From: Toxoplasma gondii ME49
Lineage: Eukaryota; Apicomplexa; Conoidasida; Eucoccidiorida; Sarcocystidae
DNA: 64,000 bases
NCBI RefSeq assembly: GCF_000006565.2
Contig: NC_031470.1
Coordinates: 808,954 to 872,953 of the forward strand
Direction of reading: 5' to 3'
Position numbers and translations under genes: made by a program. Numbering within the stretch: the stretch's first letter is position 1; each line of letters opens with the position of its first letter. Shown in pieces: positions 24,201-37,770 of this stretch. The notes under the pieces are model-generated. The model was given only the letters and a program-made list of their open reading frames with translations, was not told where the DNA came from and did not search any database.

Positions 24201-27200
24201 ACATGTGTGTCTGAGTAAGGCTGCCGTAACAGAAGAAAGTACCCACGCACATACATACGCATGGATATATGTCTATGTGTATACGTGCTATTACATGCAC
24301 ATGCCTGTATGCATATGTGTCCTTGTTGGTGTAACACTGTTGAGACGTGGCGTGCCAGAAGTAGCGAGCGACGTATCGAATGGCGTGAAGGCTACGCTGC
24401 CCGCTGCGTCTGGGTTTCTGGGACGTTCTTGGTTTTTTTTCGTGCTCTTCTGAACCAGGGCTTGCTGGGAGAGAAGGTGCCCAACACACACGCCATGCAG
24501 TTGCCGCGGTGCAGCCGAAGCGGAGACATCATCGAGTACATGCTGATTCCCCAGTGGTGGTGCTCGTGCAAGGACATGGCCGATCGCTCGGTTAAGGCCG
24601 TCCGCAACGGCGACCTAAAAATCGTGCCGGCGTTCCACGAAGATGTTTGGTACCACTGGCTGGAAAACATCAAGGACTGGTATGTGCGCCGAGACACCTG
24701 CAGAAAAACAGGAGCAGTCGACGAGAGCGCGGGGAAGAGACACGGAGAGAAGGCGTGAAATCTTGGGGTGAAAGAAGGATAGAAAAAAAAGTAGAACCGG
24801 GAGAGAAAGTGGAGGAGAGATAAGATAGACGGTGGGAGAGAGACGGGCAATGAGGTGGGGGGAAACTGGTAGAGACGGTGGTAGAGTGGAGAGGAGAGAA
24901 ATTAGGAGAGAGTGCGGACACGGGTTTGCTTTCTCTGCTCGTTTTGTTAAAAGCCGCGGAGTTAGTGCCGGATGTCTTTGATGTACGAAGAAGTACCCCT
25001 GCCGTGGATCTTTTTGGGGACAATACCAAATGGCACACCGAAAGCATACAAGGCCCTCAGGAACTGCTAGCTTTTGACAGCTTTCTTTTTCGGTTTCCAT
25101 CTGGGCTTTCCGGCTACAGTCGATGGAGTTGTGCCAACTTTCTTCCCCTCTGTTTCTTCCACGCCAGCACTCTCGGCTTTTCCTTCTCGCTTCTACAGGT
25201 GCATCTCGCGACAGCTGTGGTGGGGCCACAGAATTCCAGCATACCGGGTCACGAAGCCGGAGCAGCAGGAGGAGACTTGGGTGGTAGGTCGTTCACACCA
25301 GGAGGCTTTGGAGAGAGCAGGAGCGAAGTTGGGGATCCAGGCCCTCTCTACAATTTCTCTGGAGCAAGACGAAGATGTCCTCGACACCTGGTTCTCCTCC
25401 GGCCTCTTCCCCTTCAGGTTAGAGAAGGCGTTACGGAGCACCACAGAAGAGAAGCTGTCTCAGACCACGTAACCTCCGCGCGCGTCTTCCTGGGAGGCCT
25501 TTCTCGTTTTCTGGTGGAGGGATTCTCCTATGTTCTCGAAGACGGGGCAACTGGAAAGACCACCCCGCGATGGGGAATTCGTAGTTTCACTGACGGGATG
25601 GAGACCCGTCGTTTTCAGAGTCGGAACGACGCGTGCATGCAATGACACGAGGGTATCAGAACGAACAGTCATGGCGTGTATGCCTCCACAGATGAGAAGC
25701 CAAAACGTACATTCCCATGTAGACTTACCCGTAACAACCGACGGATCGACGTCTGAGGAGCAGCGTGAGACACTGCACACAGCGCGTCACACGCAGAGTC
25801 GCGCACGCGTTTAAATGCGGTTCGCCAGGACAGGGGAGTGAACATCAAGGACGGTGGCGGTTTTGAAACGTGTTGGGAGGACAGCCGTGGAAGCTGAGAG
25901 GATCCACATGCAAACAGAACATGCCTTGTTGCGGGTATTGCGCTCAGCGTTTTCGGGTGGCCTGACAACACCGAGGACATTCAGGCGTTCTTCCCTACGT
26001 CCTTGCTGGAAACAGGTACCTTGTCTGTGCATGCTCGGGAGCTCTTCGCATGGGGAGACACGCTTCTGTGCATGTGGATCGTCGGCTCATGTTTGAGGCC
26101 GTGGCAAGTCTCCTTCATGTCTCGCCCGATAGGGGTTATCGTTCATTGGAGAAAAGGAGCAAATGCAGTCTACATGTTTGCGGCTTCCTTCTGTTGGAAG
26201 CCTTCTTTGCCAGCCATGCGTGCCAGCAATGCCGGCATTGAGATGTTCTAAAAGTCCAGCGCGTCGTCAGGGTTCCATGTCGTCTCGTTTTTTTTGGTGG
26301 ACACGCTATGGCTGGAAAGCTCGTGTCGGCTCAGACAGCGCTGGCTCTCGCATCCTTTGTTGCTGTGCATGTTTCCTGCAGGCCACGACATTCTGTTCTT
26401 CTGGGTGGCCCGAATGGTGATGATGTCTCTCCAGCTGACGGACAAACTGCCTTTCGACACCGTTTTCCTGCACGCCATGGTGCGCGACGCGCACGGGCAG
26501 AAAATGAGCAAGAGCAAGGGAAACGTGATCGATCCTCTCGAGGTGATTTCCGGGATTTCACTGCAAGATCTCCAGGCGAAGCTGCACAAGGGCAACCTCC
26601 CGGAGAAGGAAATCAAACGCGCAGAAGAAGTGCTGAAGAAAGAGTTCCCCAAGGGCATAGAAGCCTGTGGCTGCGACGCGCTCCGCCTCGGCCTTCTGGC
26701 CTACACGCGCCAAGGGCGAAATGTGAATCTCGACCTCAACCGTGTGGTGGGCTACCGCCACTTCTGCAACAAACTCTGGAACGCCACCAAATTCGCCATG
26801 GACAAGTTCGAGGCCGCCTCCCAGCTTCTCGAGTGCGGCACAGAGGGCGCGGTGAATGGCCATGAGGTTAAGCCGTTCCGCCCCGGAGGCATATTCATGG
26901 GTGGTGTCGGGATCAGCAGAGGCGCGCAGGAACTCACAGGCTGCACCGGCGTCAAGTACGACCAACTCGAGTGGGTCGACCGGTGGATCTTGCACCGCCT
27001 GTCTGTCACATGCGCCGAGGTAAGACTGCCAGTTTGGAATGCCATCTGGAAGCCGAGTTCGGGCTGTAGCCCACGGAAACGCATTGGATCCGAAGGGAGG
27101 ACGTATGTCAGAGGCCAACAGCGGTCGTAGTAAGGAGACACAAGACGAACCCAAACGTCCAAGCAGTACGTTCATCCAGGTGCTGAACAGGTGTGAGCCC

Positions 27201-30088
27201 AACATGAAGTTGTGAACTCCGTCGTCTCAAAGCTCACCTAACGGGGGTGGTGTTTGGGATTCTTTGTCACAGGATGACTTGCCCGAGGCTGCATGGGTAA
27301 ATAACGAGAAAAGGATTCGCCGTGTCTGTGTCAGACAAATGAAGGGTTACCACGAAACATGGACAGGCTACCTGGCCACGCGCCGGGACACCGAACTGCT
27401 TCGATGGAGACACACGCTCTATTTGGGCATGCCGCCAGAGAATGTTGAGGGGTTCAGACGGACAGAATGAGGTCGACAACGGAAGAGGGGCACATGAGTG
27501 CCAAGAGGGAGAGGACGCATTGTTCAGGCAAATGTGCGCGTGCCGACGGTGAATGCTTGCATAGTGCTTCTTTGTATCTGGGGTTTGTTGCGTGGTGATG
27601 TCATGCAAGGAAGGGTCTACGGCAGCACCTGGTTCTGTTGTAGGTTTATCTCGCATTGTCACAGGTCAAGAAGGCGTTCGAGGAGTATGCCTTCTCTGAG
27701 GTTGTGACAGCGATTTTCAACTTCTTCCTGTACGACTTCTGCGACTACTACCTTGAGCTCTCGAAACAACGGCTCACGGTCCGTTCCGTAGAGCAAAAGA
27801 CAGCTGACACAACTGGGTCTTCCTCCCGCTACATCCGCTCTTTGTGCGCACTGGAGGTGCTCCACGTCTGCCTCGACCGCGGCCTCCGTCTTCTTCACCC
27901 CCTCTGTCCCTTCATCACGGAAGAGCTTTTCCAGCGTCTGCCAGGATATGAAACAAAGCCGACGAGCATTTGCATTGCCGATTATCCTCAGCCGATTATG
28001 CAGTGGACTGACTACAAGCTTGATGTAAGCCAGCGAATATGCACCTAACAGGTGGACAAGGGTTTATAGCTCAGTGAACCGCATGCAATATACTTTGTTC
28101 AAGCCTCCTTCGTACGCTGGCATAAGACCTGACAGCTTGCGCGGGAGATTCCCGTCTAGAATATGTAGCTGATTAAAGAGGGGAAAAAGCGATAGTGATT
28201 ACTTTTTTGTGATACGTCATTTTCCTTCTCGTCGAAAGGACCGTGAACGAAATCGCGTGAAGAGCATGAGAGTGTGTGCGATAGAGTTTGGCTAGTGCAT
28301 ACAAATGACTATTCACGCAACGTCAGGGTGGCGATTTGCCTTTAGGTGACATGAATACGCTAGACACTCGTGGTGGCTGCGTTTGACTCGGTTGCCGACG
28401 TTAATTCAGAATGAGGGGCGTCTCTTGAAATCAACTGTGACGAAACCGTAGCCTGAAACGAATTCATTGCCATAAAGGGATCGGCATAGAGAACTCGACT
28501 TAAGCAGAGTTTTGTGTGTCGCGCTTTCAGGATGAGATGGAGCTCTTCAAGAGTGTCGTTTCTCATTTCCGTTCCCTCATTGCCGCCTTGGATATTCCCC
28601 CGAAGATCAAGCCCGTTGGTTACGTTATGATCACGGACGTTGCTCAGAAATACAACGAAAACGCCTCCTCTGCGTCTTTGCGTTCGTTCATCTCCGCAAG
28701 AGAGGGTGATCTTGCAGCCATGGCAAAAATGTCGAAGGTAAGGTATTTACGCTTCCACACAGGACACGCTTACACCAGTCGAGAGCGAACGCAGGATTAG
28801 GTAGCACGAGGAAAATGCGTGTGGTACCCGAAGGCAAAGTGGGACGATGAAGCAGGCTTGCACGTTGTATACGTTTTACGTCTTTTCACTTAGAGCATGG
28901 CTGCGTTTTGTGTGGGAACCACTGGCGCATTTCGTATCTACTTCCATTTTACCGTTTGCCCAGACCTCACTCAAATCAAGAAACAGACGATGGTCGAGCC
29001 GAACTGGCTGTGAACGCCGTCCGACAAGTTCCAGATTTCTTTTGTCTTGAATAGGTGAACGCGTCCTTTGCTCGTTTCATGTGCTCTGTTATGGTCTCTC
29101 AGATTTCCGTGCGGGCGCCAGATCAAAATGCTCCGGACTGCTGCGTGAGCGATGTCGTATGCGGCTCTGTGTCAATTTTCCTTTCCGTTGAGGACGGGGT
29201 AAATCTGGCGCAGACACTGGAGAAGATGAACAAGAAGAAAGCGAATCTCGAGAAAATGGTAGGCGACAGTTAGGTCTCAACATGCATCTCTCTGCATGCA
29301 GAGTCGTACCAAATAATGCTTGTCTGGCAGGTGGTACAGCGTACTGAATGCCAACGCAATCTGGACGTGGAAAGTGGCCCGTCCTGGTCTGCTCTTAAAA
29401 CTTGAATGTGAGGATGGAAAGAGGCGTGTCATGTCAATCTTCTCATCCTTCCTCTATCAGACGTCTTTTGTATGCCAACAAGATCGATTGCCGTCCGTCA
29501 GTGTCTTCATTATGTTTTAGTGATTCACGTGTGTATGGACAGGGGAAAGGAGGTACCAGTTCGTTTGAGCTTTTTGGAGACAGAAGGGATCATCCCTTAG
29601 GAGCACACGGTGTTGTCTATAGAGGAAACCGGGGACTTAACTGCGTGCGACCGTACTGCGGCCACGTGGATGTTTGCTTGGTGATGCTACACTGTCACCG
29701 CGTACACTAGTGTGATCGTTTCTAGTATCGTCAGAGTGTGAGCTTCTTTGAGGTTCCAAGACGTGACAGTTCTTTGGTGTCCTGCGATGTCTGTGTGACA
29801 CCGCCTTTTGATCGCTTCAAGGTGTCTCCATGTGCGCGGGCAATCCGTACACACGCAGTGTTAAAGTTGCAAAGCAATCGTGAGGTATACTTGGTGTGCT
29901 TGTGTTTTTCCCGATGTGTATCCTTGCAGATCCAGGGATATGAGAAGAAAGAGGCGATGCCCGCGTACGAAGAGAAGGTGCCAGCAGATGTACGGGAACA
30001 GAACGCTGTGAGGAAGGGCGAGTTGCAGGAGGAGCTGAAGATGCTTCTTCAAGCTGTCGAGAACATGAAACGGCTTGCCGGCCAGTAG
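18270..30088 (+). CDS. Valine--tRNA ligase (valyl-tRNA synthetase), 17 exons
   Basis: Charges tRNA-Val with valine (class Ia, ATP-dependent). Exons, all phase-consistent: 18270-18756, 19394-19673, 20319-20371, 20696-20837, 21467-21589, 21916-22010, 22420-22568, 23164-23317, 23876-23994, 24459-24679, 25199-25417, 25948-26015, 26382-27019, 27665-28024, 28531-28737, 29055-29258 and 29930-30088 (1225 residues). The core opens with a WYAWWE segment. HIGH is exact ([13 protein letters not shown], residues 240-243), as is KMSKSKGN (744-751). The CP1 editing domain ([12 protein letters not shown] to [13 protein letters not shown]), the [12 protein letters not shown] and [13 protein letters not shown] blocks, an anticodon-binding helical domain (27665-28737) and the C-terminal coiled-coil arm (29055-30088) are all present. 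The first 157 residues are Ser/Pro/Arg-rich with no synthetase homology; a second in-frame ATG at 18741 would make a protein starting close to the conserved core. The leader may be organellar, giving two isoforms. Confidence 0.95.
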
Positions 30089-31641
30089 AAGCGAATCTAG
30101 AGAACCGTTTTCTTGCCTCGTCCGTGGAGTCCCGTCCTTGCTGATTTTGGCGGCCTAGCGTAAACCAGGGCACGCCACCTACCGGTTTTACGTTTCGTCT
30201 GCAGTTTGTCTCACAACAGTGAACTGGGAGTGAAAGGCATAGCACGGTTCCCGTTGACTATCACCGAGGCCTGTGAACGAGCACCCGCGCTTATTCCCAC
30301 TCCTGCTTGCATTCAGGGTGTGATGTTAGACCGCACAATCGAAATGACCTGTTTCATTTGCATCGAACCGCCATTCCGTCTGTTCGCTTGTTGCAGTCGG
30401 TTTCAGAAGGCGGATAGAGGATTGCCACCGATGGCCTTTCCCCGACACCTCAGTCGCATTGTGTTGAATCAGCCATGAAATGAAAGGGCCCGTGGCTATG
30501 AGAGGTGCAACATGTCACAAAGGGAAACCTACCGGTGAATGCGTCATCTTGGCGCATCCCATCCAGTGGTTCAGCCGCCCAGGGCACCTTTGCCTCTTTA
30601 TCCGTTTTTTTGCTATCGCGAAACAAGCTGCCGAAGAGAGATGTATTACGCTTTGTATGCCGCGCTGGCGATCTCGTGCAACGACTGACATGTGGCCAGT
30701 CCTCGTGCGACACCCTCGAACACAAGAGACTGTGGCCGTTTGAAAGGAAGACACAAATCATCGAACACCACAGTGGACACAGGGCTGGAACTGTGGCAGG
30801 GTATGCGTTTTTAGAAATCTTTGTCAGGGTGAAAAAACCGCAAATGGATGATTTCTGCAGCTACTCATTTTCATCGGCTTTTTTGACTACATGTGTGGAC
30901 AAGCGTGTCCCACAATGGTAGCTAGAGAGAGAAATGCACATGTATCCGACATGAGTTAACTTGGGACATAAGCAGGTTTTTGACTTGCGATGCTGCACTG
31001 GTTGATATATGCTCATTTTGAAGTGTAGAGAATTCGACGCAACTGCCGTCGCACACGTACAAATTCCAAGGAGACGTGATTTGTCTCGAGCATGCCTTTT
31101 TCCGACTTCAAGAACGTTCCAGAATTCACGAGTGGTTCTCCCGCGTCGCACTGTCCATACGTGACATATTTTTGATACGGTTTAGGGACGAATTCACAAC
31201 AATGCAACGACACCAGTTATCCCAAACAGGATAGCATATTTCGACACACAGTCGCATGCAAAGCTTGGTAGCTCAGCTTATTGAAGGACATCTGCTAGCC
31301 AGCGCAGCTGCACATGATCTAGAAGCTGGTCACTTGTGGACCTAATCCGCTGTCTGGACCGCGATTCCCGTGTGCACATCAAGTTTCGACTCTAGGCCCG
31401 CTGATATCGCCGTGTGTATCTTAATTGCAAGGTATAGCCGTCTGTTTTAAGCGACCATGGTGGTGCATTTACTTGAAACCATCCCTGACTTCCACGTGTT
31501 TTTTCGCGGCACGCAGCGTACAAACAGACGGTGCGGCGTTTCCGCCCATTCAGCAGATGAACATACTATCCGTTTCTTCTCTTCAACCAGCCACTGAGCC
31601 CACACCAGTAAACCTTTTCTCAGGAAAAGAATTGGTAGTGG
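30089..31641. other. Intergenic region between valyl-tRNA synthetase and the glycosyltransferase
   Basis: This should hold the 3' UTR of the synthetase and the promoter and 5' UTR of the next gene. Frames such as 30505-30921 show no recognisable domain or splice support. I see no repeat or RNA gene. Confidence 0.5.
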
Positions 31642-34301
31642 ATGTTTAGTCTCTCAACATGCGGTTGTCTATCGAGAAAATTTCATGGCTCGCTGGTTGG
31701 GGGAGGCTTTCTATTTTTAGTTGTGTTTTTTTTGAACCCGGTGTTTGTCCAGGTGTGTGCAAAGCCACCTTGTAGAACTATGCACTCCAGTTGTCTAAAG
31801 TCCCGAGGGAGTGGTGCATTGGAGAAAGTGTTAGGCAGCGATCCTCAGCTCTGGCAGTGCGTTTCTGGATTACCTCGACCGAGGCTTTGCGTTGCCTTGG
31901 AATAACATACCGGCTTCCACCGCCCACATCCTGCCAGCGTGCTTAGCTTTGCTTGTTCGTGTGTCAGATTCCCTCTCGGTTTTGTTATCCGCATTCATGC
32001 TATGGTTTTGACGCGGTGCCTAAAATGGAACCTTCTGATTGTGCATCGTTTCCAGCTCCTAACAAAGTACCAGCCGTGTCGACGACGGTAGATACGGCAC
32101 CTTTGCCAACACATCAGTATCCCGCTTCCCTACCTCCGCTTCACATTCTGACCGTCACCACACATCGCAGTGGTTATTTCACAGCGCTAGTCTACAGCAG
32201 CACTCTGCTTGGAGCCAATATCCAGGTGTTCGGATGGGGGCAAAAATGGCGAGGCTTTGGAACAAAAATAATGGCTATGGCCGACTTCGCCAGGTTGCGC
32301 GACCCGGGGGAGATTGTGATGCTCGTAGATGGATTTGACACTGTCTTGCTGCAGCCAAAGGAAGCAATTGCACGGAAGTTTCTGGAGTTCGGGAACCGCA
32401 TCGTGGTCACAGGCGAAGCAACGTCACACCGATGGGGTGTTCTCAAGCATCTGTTTCGAATGTACCATGACTGTATTTTCCGAGCTAACACAGACATGAA
32501 GTGGCCCAAACCGCTTCCGTACGCGAGCCCAAATCTCCGTCTAACACTTGTCAACACGGGTAAGCCACTATGCTCTTTCGCAATGAGCGTGTTGTCTCCT
32601 TGTGTTACAATCGCATGCCTTCGCGGAGGCAAACACCCTTAACTGAGAAACCTGGGATGTGAATGCTTGTGCTGGCCACAGCCCAGGTCGAGGTCATCTA
32701 AATGTTTCATTCTTTGTCCCAGAGGATAGAGAGATTTGTTTTTCGACACCGGGAGTCGTCATTCGTCTCTGTATTGTCGAATGCCGTTTGTGATGTGGTC
32801 TCCTGTGTTTGCGCAGGTTGCGTCATCGGTTTTGCAGGGGATATCGCTCGGGTGTTCAAGAATATCAGCCACGACACGAACGACCAAAAGTTCTTGGGTG
32901 ACCTCTATAGGGCTGATCCGTATAAGGATATAGTCATTGACCACAACTGTGCCATTTTCGCCCTCTACCGTAGCAGGTAAGTGCGATTAGCGAGGATCTC
33001 CTTTATGATTTAAGTACTGTCTCACCAGGGCGAAAACGTCTGTAGTTTTCTGCACTGAAATCCGCTGCCCTAATATATACTTATCACGGATCATGGGTAG
33101 GCTGCTGGCGTAACAGAGTAGCTGAAGCAGATCAACAGATACGCTCTCCCTAGTGAGTTTGAAGAGATGAAACGCGAATAGCTGTGGTTGTGAGGAGTCT
33201 GTTGCCGGATACCGTGGACGGTGAAATGAGAGTTTGACAAAGTCTGTTCACCCTGATACCACCCCGTTTTTGCGGCGTACGCTCACGGTCGGACGTTCAG
33301 TTTTTCTTACTTGTTTCGTAAATGTGTCTGTGAGGCCAGGCGCTTTCTCCAAATGTTGCGCATGTCTGTTGTCGCCTACCGTTCTGCACAGGCAGGATCT
33401 GAAATTCCTTCCGTTCGAGGAAGCGGAAAAGCAGGCCCGGCATGTGGTGCCTCATTTCGATGAAAACGGTCCATCAAAGAGATATCCTCCCGCTCCTGCT
33501 GTTATGAGGACTGCACTGCGGGGGGCTGTGCTGGACTCCCGGACGAATGAAGCTCCTTGTGTGCTTCATATTCACTGTCGGCGAAACGCCGACTGGCTGA
33601 TGGAGCTTCTAGGACTACCCCTTGGGGAAGGTCTTACAGAGTTCAGAAGCTATGCCTGGTATGCATTTTTCTCGTTGAAGGGCACCATTGGCGCCGACCG
33701 GCAGGTTGCCCGTATGTGGGGGTCGGTTCTGCTGACGACAATTGTGACCTGTGTCAGCATTATCGGACTCGTCCTCGGCTTCGTGGGTTGGTGTACTCGA
33801 AAGGCGGCGACTCACAATGTCACCGCCTTTCTTTTGGAAAAGGTGATTCAACCTGCTCTCAATTTGATTCTCCAAGTCTGTCTGCTCGTTGGAGGGTCTC
33901 AAGTTTCGCTTTCACGCCGAAAAGAAGTGTGGGCAGCATCCCACCGCGCTTTTTTCGACCAGCATACGTGTTCTTTGCCACACGCAGCGCTATGGGACCA
34001 GAGAGAAGTCATTTCAGAGGCACCTACAGGAACTACGCCCGTTCCAGTGAGCTCCATCTGGCCAGTGGTATACCTATTTTCGGCGGTCGTGACTGAACTC
34101 CTGGCGCCGGTCCTAAATGTTGTTTCCGGTATCCTCGAACTATCGATTAGCCTGCGGTGGCTGTTCCTCGGTGGGACTATTCTTGGCGTCGCGATTCTCA
34201 CCGGTATGACGCTTACCATTGTCGGCTGGAATGCAGAAGGTGATGAAGATGAAAACCCAGAAGAGAAGAAGGACTCAACCAGCGCCAAAAAGAAAACTTG
34301 A
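31642..34301 (+). CDS. PLOD-type glycosyltransferase with C-terminal membrane spans
   Basis: Four exons join in phase: 31642-31752, 31968-32559, 32817-32976 and 33392-34301, giving 590 residues. The first exon encodes a hydrophobic signal or anchor (GGGFLFLVVFFLNPVFV). The catalytic part resembles the glycosyltransferase domain of procollagen lysyl hydroxylases (PLOD/LH3). It has LTVTTHRSGYF, GWGQKWRGFG, the metal-binding-type MLVDGFDTVL (about 155-164, compare FVDSYDVIF), VNTGCVIGFAGDI with NDQKFL (about 256-261), VIDHNCAIF (about 274-282) and a terminal LHIHCRRNADW (about 346-356). No dioxygenase domain follows. Instead there are several hydrophobic helices (about 399-421, 431-455 and 507-565) and a charged tail ending KKKT, which fits the KKXX ER-retrieval pattern. 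A UDP-sugar transferase in the ER or Golgi lumen is likely; donor and acceptor are unknown. Topology needs an even number of spans for the KKXX tail to face the cytosol. Confidence 0.82.
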
Positions 34302-36942
34302 AACCCTATCACGAAGACACCTCATTGGCGGCCCTTAGAGCATATATGCCAGCGGAAATGACGGGTGACGCATCTTTCATCGGCAACGGACGGCTGGTGG
34401 GAAGGGATGTGAAGACAGACTGCATTGTGTATACCCCGAGAAAGGCGTGACAAGCTCTGCTACGGGTTCCTCCTGTCTCGACGCTCTCTTCGCTTGTTTC
34501 AGACATTTTGCTGTTGAGCGATACTCGAGGCGGATGGCAAAGAGAGGGAACTCCGAGTAATGTGGCACAACACAGTTTGCCATAAAGAATTTGAAGGCCC
34601 TGACAACAGCTTAGCTTTTTAGGGCATAGTTTTTCTCGTGTTGCCTGAGAGTGGTGTCCTTAAAGCTCAAAGGTCTCCGTTGGCAGTCGAGCGGATCATC
34701 AAAGGGAACAGTAACGATTCGCAGTAGAGGCCAGGGGTTGGTGAGAGCAGACAGATCTGCGAAGCCGTGGGGGAGCATGGCGATACAACGCACGCTTGTG
34801 AGAGACAAGAATGCGTGATTTGAAGACTTTTCAGAAAGGGGACAGGAACTTGACAGGGCCAGTGACGCTGATGAAGAGGGTACGTTCCGTCAAGTGAACT
34901 CTACCGTACTTCCATGCCTTTCGTGGGAGAGCAAAGATGGGGGCACATGATTGATTCGACGAACAGATTTCTGTGTCCCTGCTCTCCTCCCGAGGCTCCT
35001 GTGTACAGTGGACGTACATGTATCCATTCCGTTTTGCGTTACAGGTGAATTATGTGCAACCAAGTCGATTGGGGGCGCGATGGAATGTTAGGTGGCCAAA
35101 GTAGGTAGTAGCACAAAGGCACATCGTGAATCCGCGAATCGGCGTGTACATGATTAAAGCAGGTATAAGATTTGTTTCTTGGAGCGCTGTTAGAGAGCAT
35201 TGCAGACCGGTGGACGACCGGAACTCGTGATGTTGTGATTCTTCAGGGGCAGACCGTGAGGAACCGAAAGGAACATAAACCAGTTCCAACCGTTCCTGTT
35301 CAGCGAGTCTCTCCAGTAAACAGCACTAGCTTGCGGCGCGTAGCTGTGTTTTTTCCATGTGTCTGTAGGACGCCTTTTTTCCGGGGCTTCTTCTCCTCTA
35401 TTAGTGACTGTTTGTACGAGCGCGCTAAGACAACCAGTTCAGGGTCCTCCCCGGAAGGCTCCCATTCTCTTATAAAGGGCAGTCGGGGACGTTTTTGATT
35501 TAAAGCGTTTGATAGCTTTTCTCTTCACCTGCTCCGGTGGGTGGTGAGGCAAGTGGTCTTTGTTTTTGCATGGCGCAGATGTAAGGGGCGTAAACATGCC
35601 TATCGGAATCTGCGATTTTATAGTTGTATCGGGGGTTTTGCACCTGCTCCTGTACAGGATATCCCAACGCATTTCGTCCGTTTGTTGTGGGCGTGCATAG
35701 TGCTCTAGGGCAGTGTAAGTCGAACGCGAAGGGGACGTCGCTGCCACAGGATCTCGTTTTGCCTATCATATTTCCGGTTGTCGCACAGAACGTTCTCCGC
35801 TTCTTCCTTTCGCTTTTTCGTTTGCGTTTGGCAGAAGGGGTACACTGGCCTTCTGGGGAAATATCGTTTGTGCCGTCCACTCTGTCAGCGCCTGTTGACG
35901 CAGCGAAATTTCTCAGGTTTCTGCCGCGTTGAGACTTCTGCAACCAACGATTAGTAAATACGCACGTAGTGTTGTTTTTCAATCTGACATAGTGACATGC
36001 GGCATCTGGCCTTGTTACATTCCGGTGCTTGGAGAGCGCCGCCCTGAGGCAGGCTAGGGAGGGTGATTTCCCGAAAGATCGGAACCGCGAAAAGCCTTTT
36101 CTCGCCGAAAGTTTGTTGGCACCCCCGTAATAACCTGCGGTAATACTCGTGATAACGTGACACGGCATCTCAGACCCACTGTAGTCAACTAATACACAAC
36201 TTCTGAGCACCATCCTCTTGTAAAAAATTGTTGGTAGTTTATTTCCCTTCTTCCTCTGCACCGTTCATTCGCTGAATTCCAGTGTGCACAAACGAGAACT
36301 GAAACAACGACCAATCCTTACACTTCCGGCTGTGAGGAGTCGTCCGCCCAGTTCCAGACAAGCTAGATCTTCCACGTATTTCTACACGTGACTGCCGTAT
36401 GGTTACTCCGTCTCTCAGCGCACACTGAACGTGACATCTCCGGGCACTTCTTCCCGCGTTCCCCTTTCGCACCATGACGGCGCCTTTCTCCATATCTGTC
36501 GCTGACTGTGTATCACTTGGGTAGCTGCCCCACTCGATCTTCCCGTGTCGCTCTTCGCCGATTCGTTCTGCGCTAATGCTTGTCTCTCCGTGGCCCCGTC
36601 TGTGCTGTAGAAAAACGACCTGTCGTTCTGCCTCTGTGTACGACTGGGCAAAGAGCAAGGGAGACACAGTTATAGACGAGACGGGAGCTGCCGATGAGAA
36701 TCAACCGCAGGGAACTGAAAGTGAAAGGGAATTGACGAAACACGCAGTACTAGACCAACTGCCGGGACACCCGCCGCTCATGTGCTCGGCTTAGAGCCAC
36801 ACAAGAAGACCTAAGTAGTCTCACGGTGACCATTCTCAAGTGGCATATCAAAGCATGAACCAGAAATGTAAGAAAAGAACAAAAACGATTGTGATGACCA
36901 GAAATAGCTGACACATCTTTTCCTTGCGACGCTGGGACAATC
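34302..36942. other. Intergenic region, no gene firmly supported
   Basis: This begins as the 3' UTR of the glycosyltransferase. A 237-codon minus-strand frame from the ATG at 36213 down to 35500 is open, but it has no recognisable motif and many rare-looking transitions. A 72-codon plus-strand frame at 36576-36794 is also featureless. Either could be chance. Confidence 0.4.
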
Positions 36943-37770
36943 ATGCCAAAACAAAACCTGGGAAGAAACAAACAAGAAGACCATACTCGTTTTCGCAGTT
37001 TCTCTCGGAAGCCACTAACTTCAAGATTTCCTCGTGAACCACACATTCTTCGTGAAGCTGACACAACCCTGAACGAGTTGGTGTTCGAGACTTCTAGCGG
37101 CCCGCCTGTGTCGCGACTGTCTTCCTTCTGCCTCAGACGTGCCTTCCAAACTGTCTCGAAAACTGTCTCGCGTGTCCTCCTTTTTTGCAGCTCTTGTAAT
37201 ACCGCGATTCGTCCTCCCCGTAACTGTCTGCGTTTCGAACCCCTTTCTCCTGTTTCGGTGTGTAACCACTATGGACCAATAACCATCTTTGAACACGAAA
37301 GACACATACAGCAGTCACAGAGGCATGACACTGAGGCTCAGGCCTGTCTCGCCAGCTGGGAAACAGATTTCGATTTTGGACAAGAGGACGGAGAAGAGAA
37401 AAGTAAACGGAAAGAGGAAGAGAACGACGCGAACGAGAGAGGCCAACGAGGCCCCGCAGTTGATCACGTCAAGCGCGCAAAGGAGACCTCGAGGAAAATG
37501 ATTGCATCTTATCGCGTTTGGCGAGCTGCAGAATCAACAGCCATCCATCTTGCTCCGGCTGCAAAGATGGCAAACGTACACAGGCGGTGTTTTTTCAAAA
37601 TTCGCTCCGGTGAAACGGTGGCCACTATAAATCTTCTTGCCCAGCATCGTGCGAAGAATGGACAGATCTCTCAATCGGTGGGAACATTAAAATACTTGGA
37701 CACTCTAGGAAACACCTGCTCCGGAGTCGAACCAACAACTTGGGTCAGAGGCTTCCGAAGCTCCCGCTAA
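36943..37770 (+). CDS. Hypothetical single-exon ORF, 275 codons (doubtful)
   Basis: An open frame runs from ATG to TAA. The N-terminus is basic (MPKQNLGRNKQEDHTRF), the middle has a strongly charged stretch (FGQEDGEEKSKRKEEEND), and the rest is mixed. No domain, signal peptide or membrane segment is visible, and no exon with matching phase was found around it. Its length is above the usual chance level for this composition but not decisively so. It may also be part of an untranslated or antisense region of the minus-strand genes that follow. Confidence 0.25.
   Translation: MPKQNLGRNKQEDHTRFRSFSRKPLTSRFPREPHILREADTTLNELVFETSSGPPVSRLSSFCLRRAFQTVSKTVSRVLLFCSSCNTAIRPPRNCLRFEPLSPVSVCNHYGPITIFEHERHIQQSQRHDTEAQACLASWETDFDFGQEDGEEKSKRKEEENDANERGQRGPAVDHVKRAKETSRKMIASYRVWRAAESTAIHLAPAAKMANVHRRCFFKIRSGETVATINLLAQHRAKNGQISQSVGTLKYLDTLGNTCSGVEPTTWVRGFRSSR

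Noticed and set aside
35500..36213. 237-codon minus-strand ORF
   Set aside because: No motif, no splice partners and no recognisable composition of a coding exon; kept only as a note in the intergenic entry.
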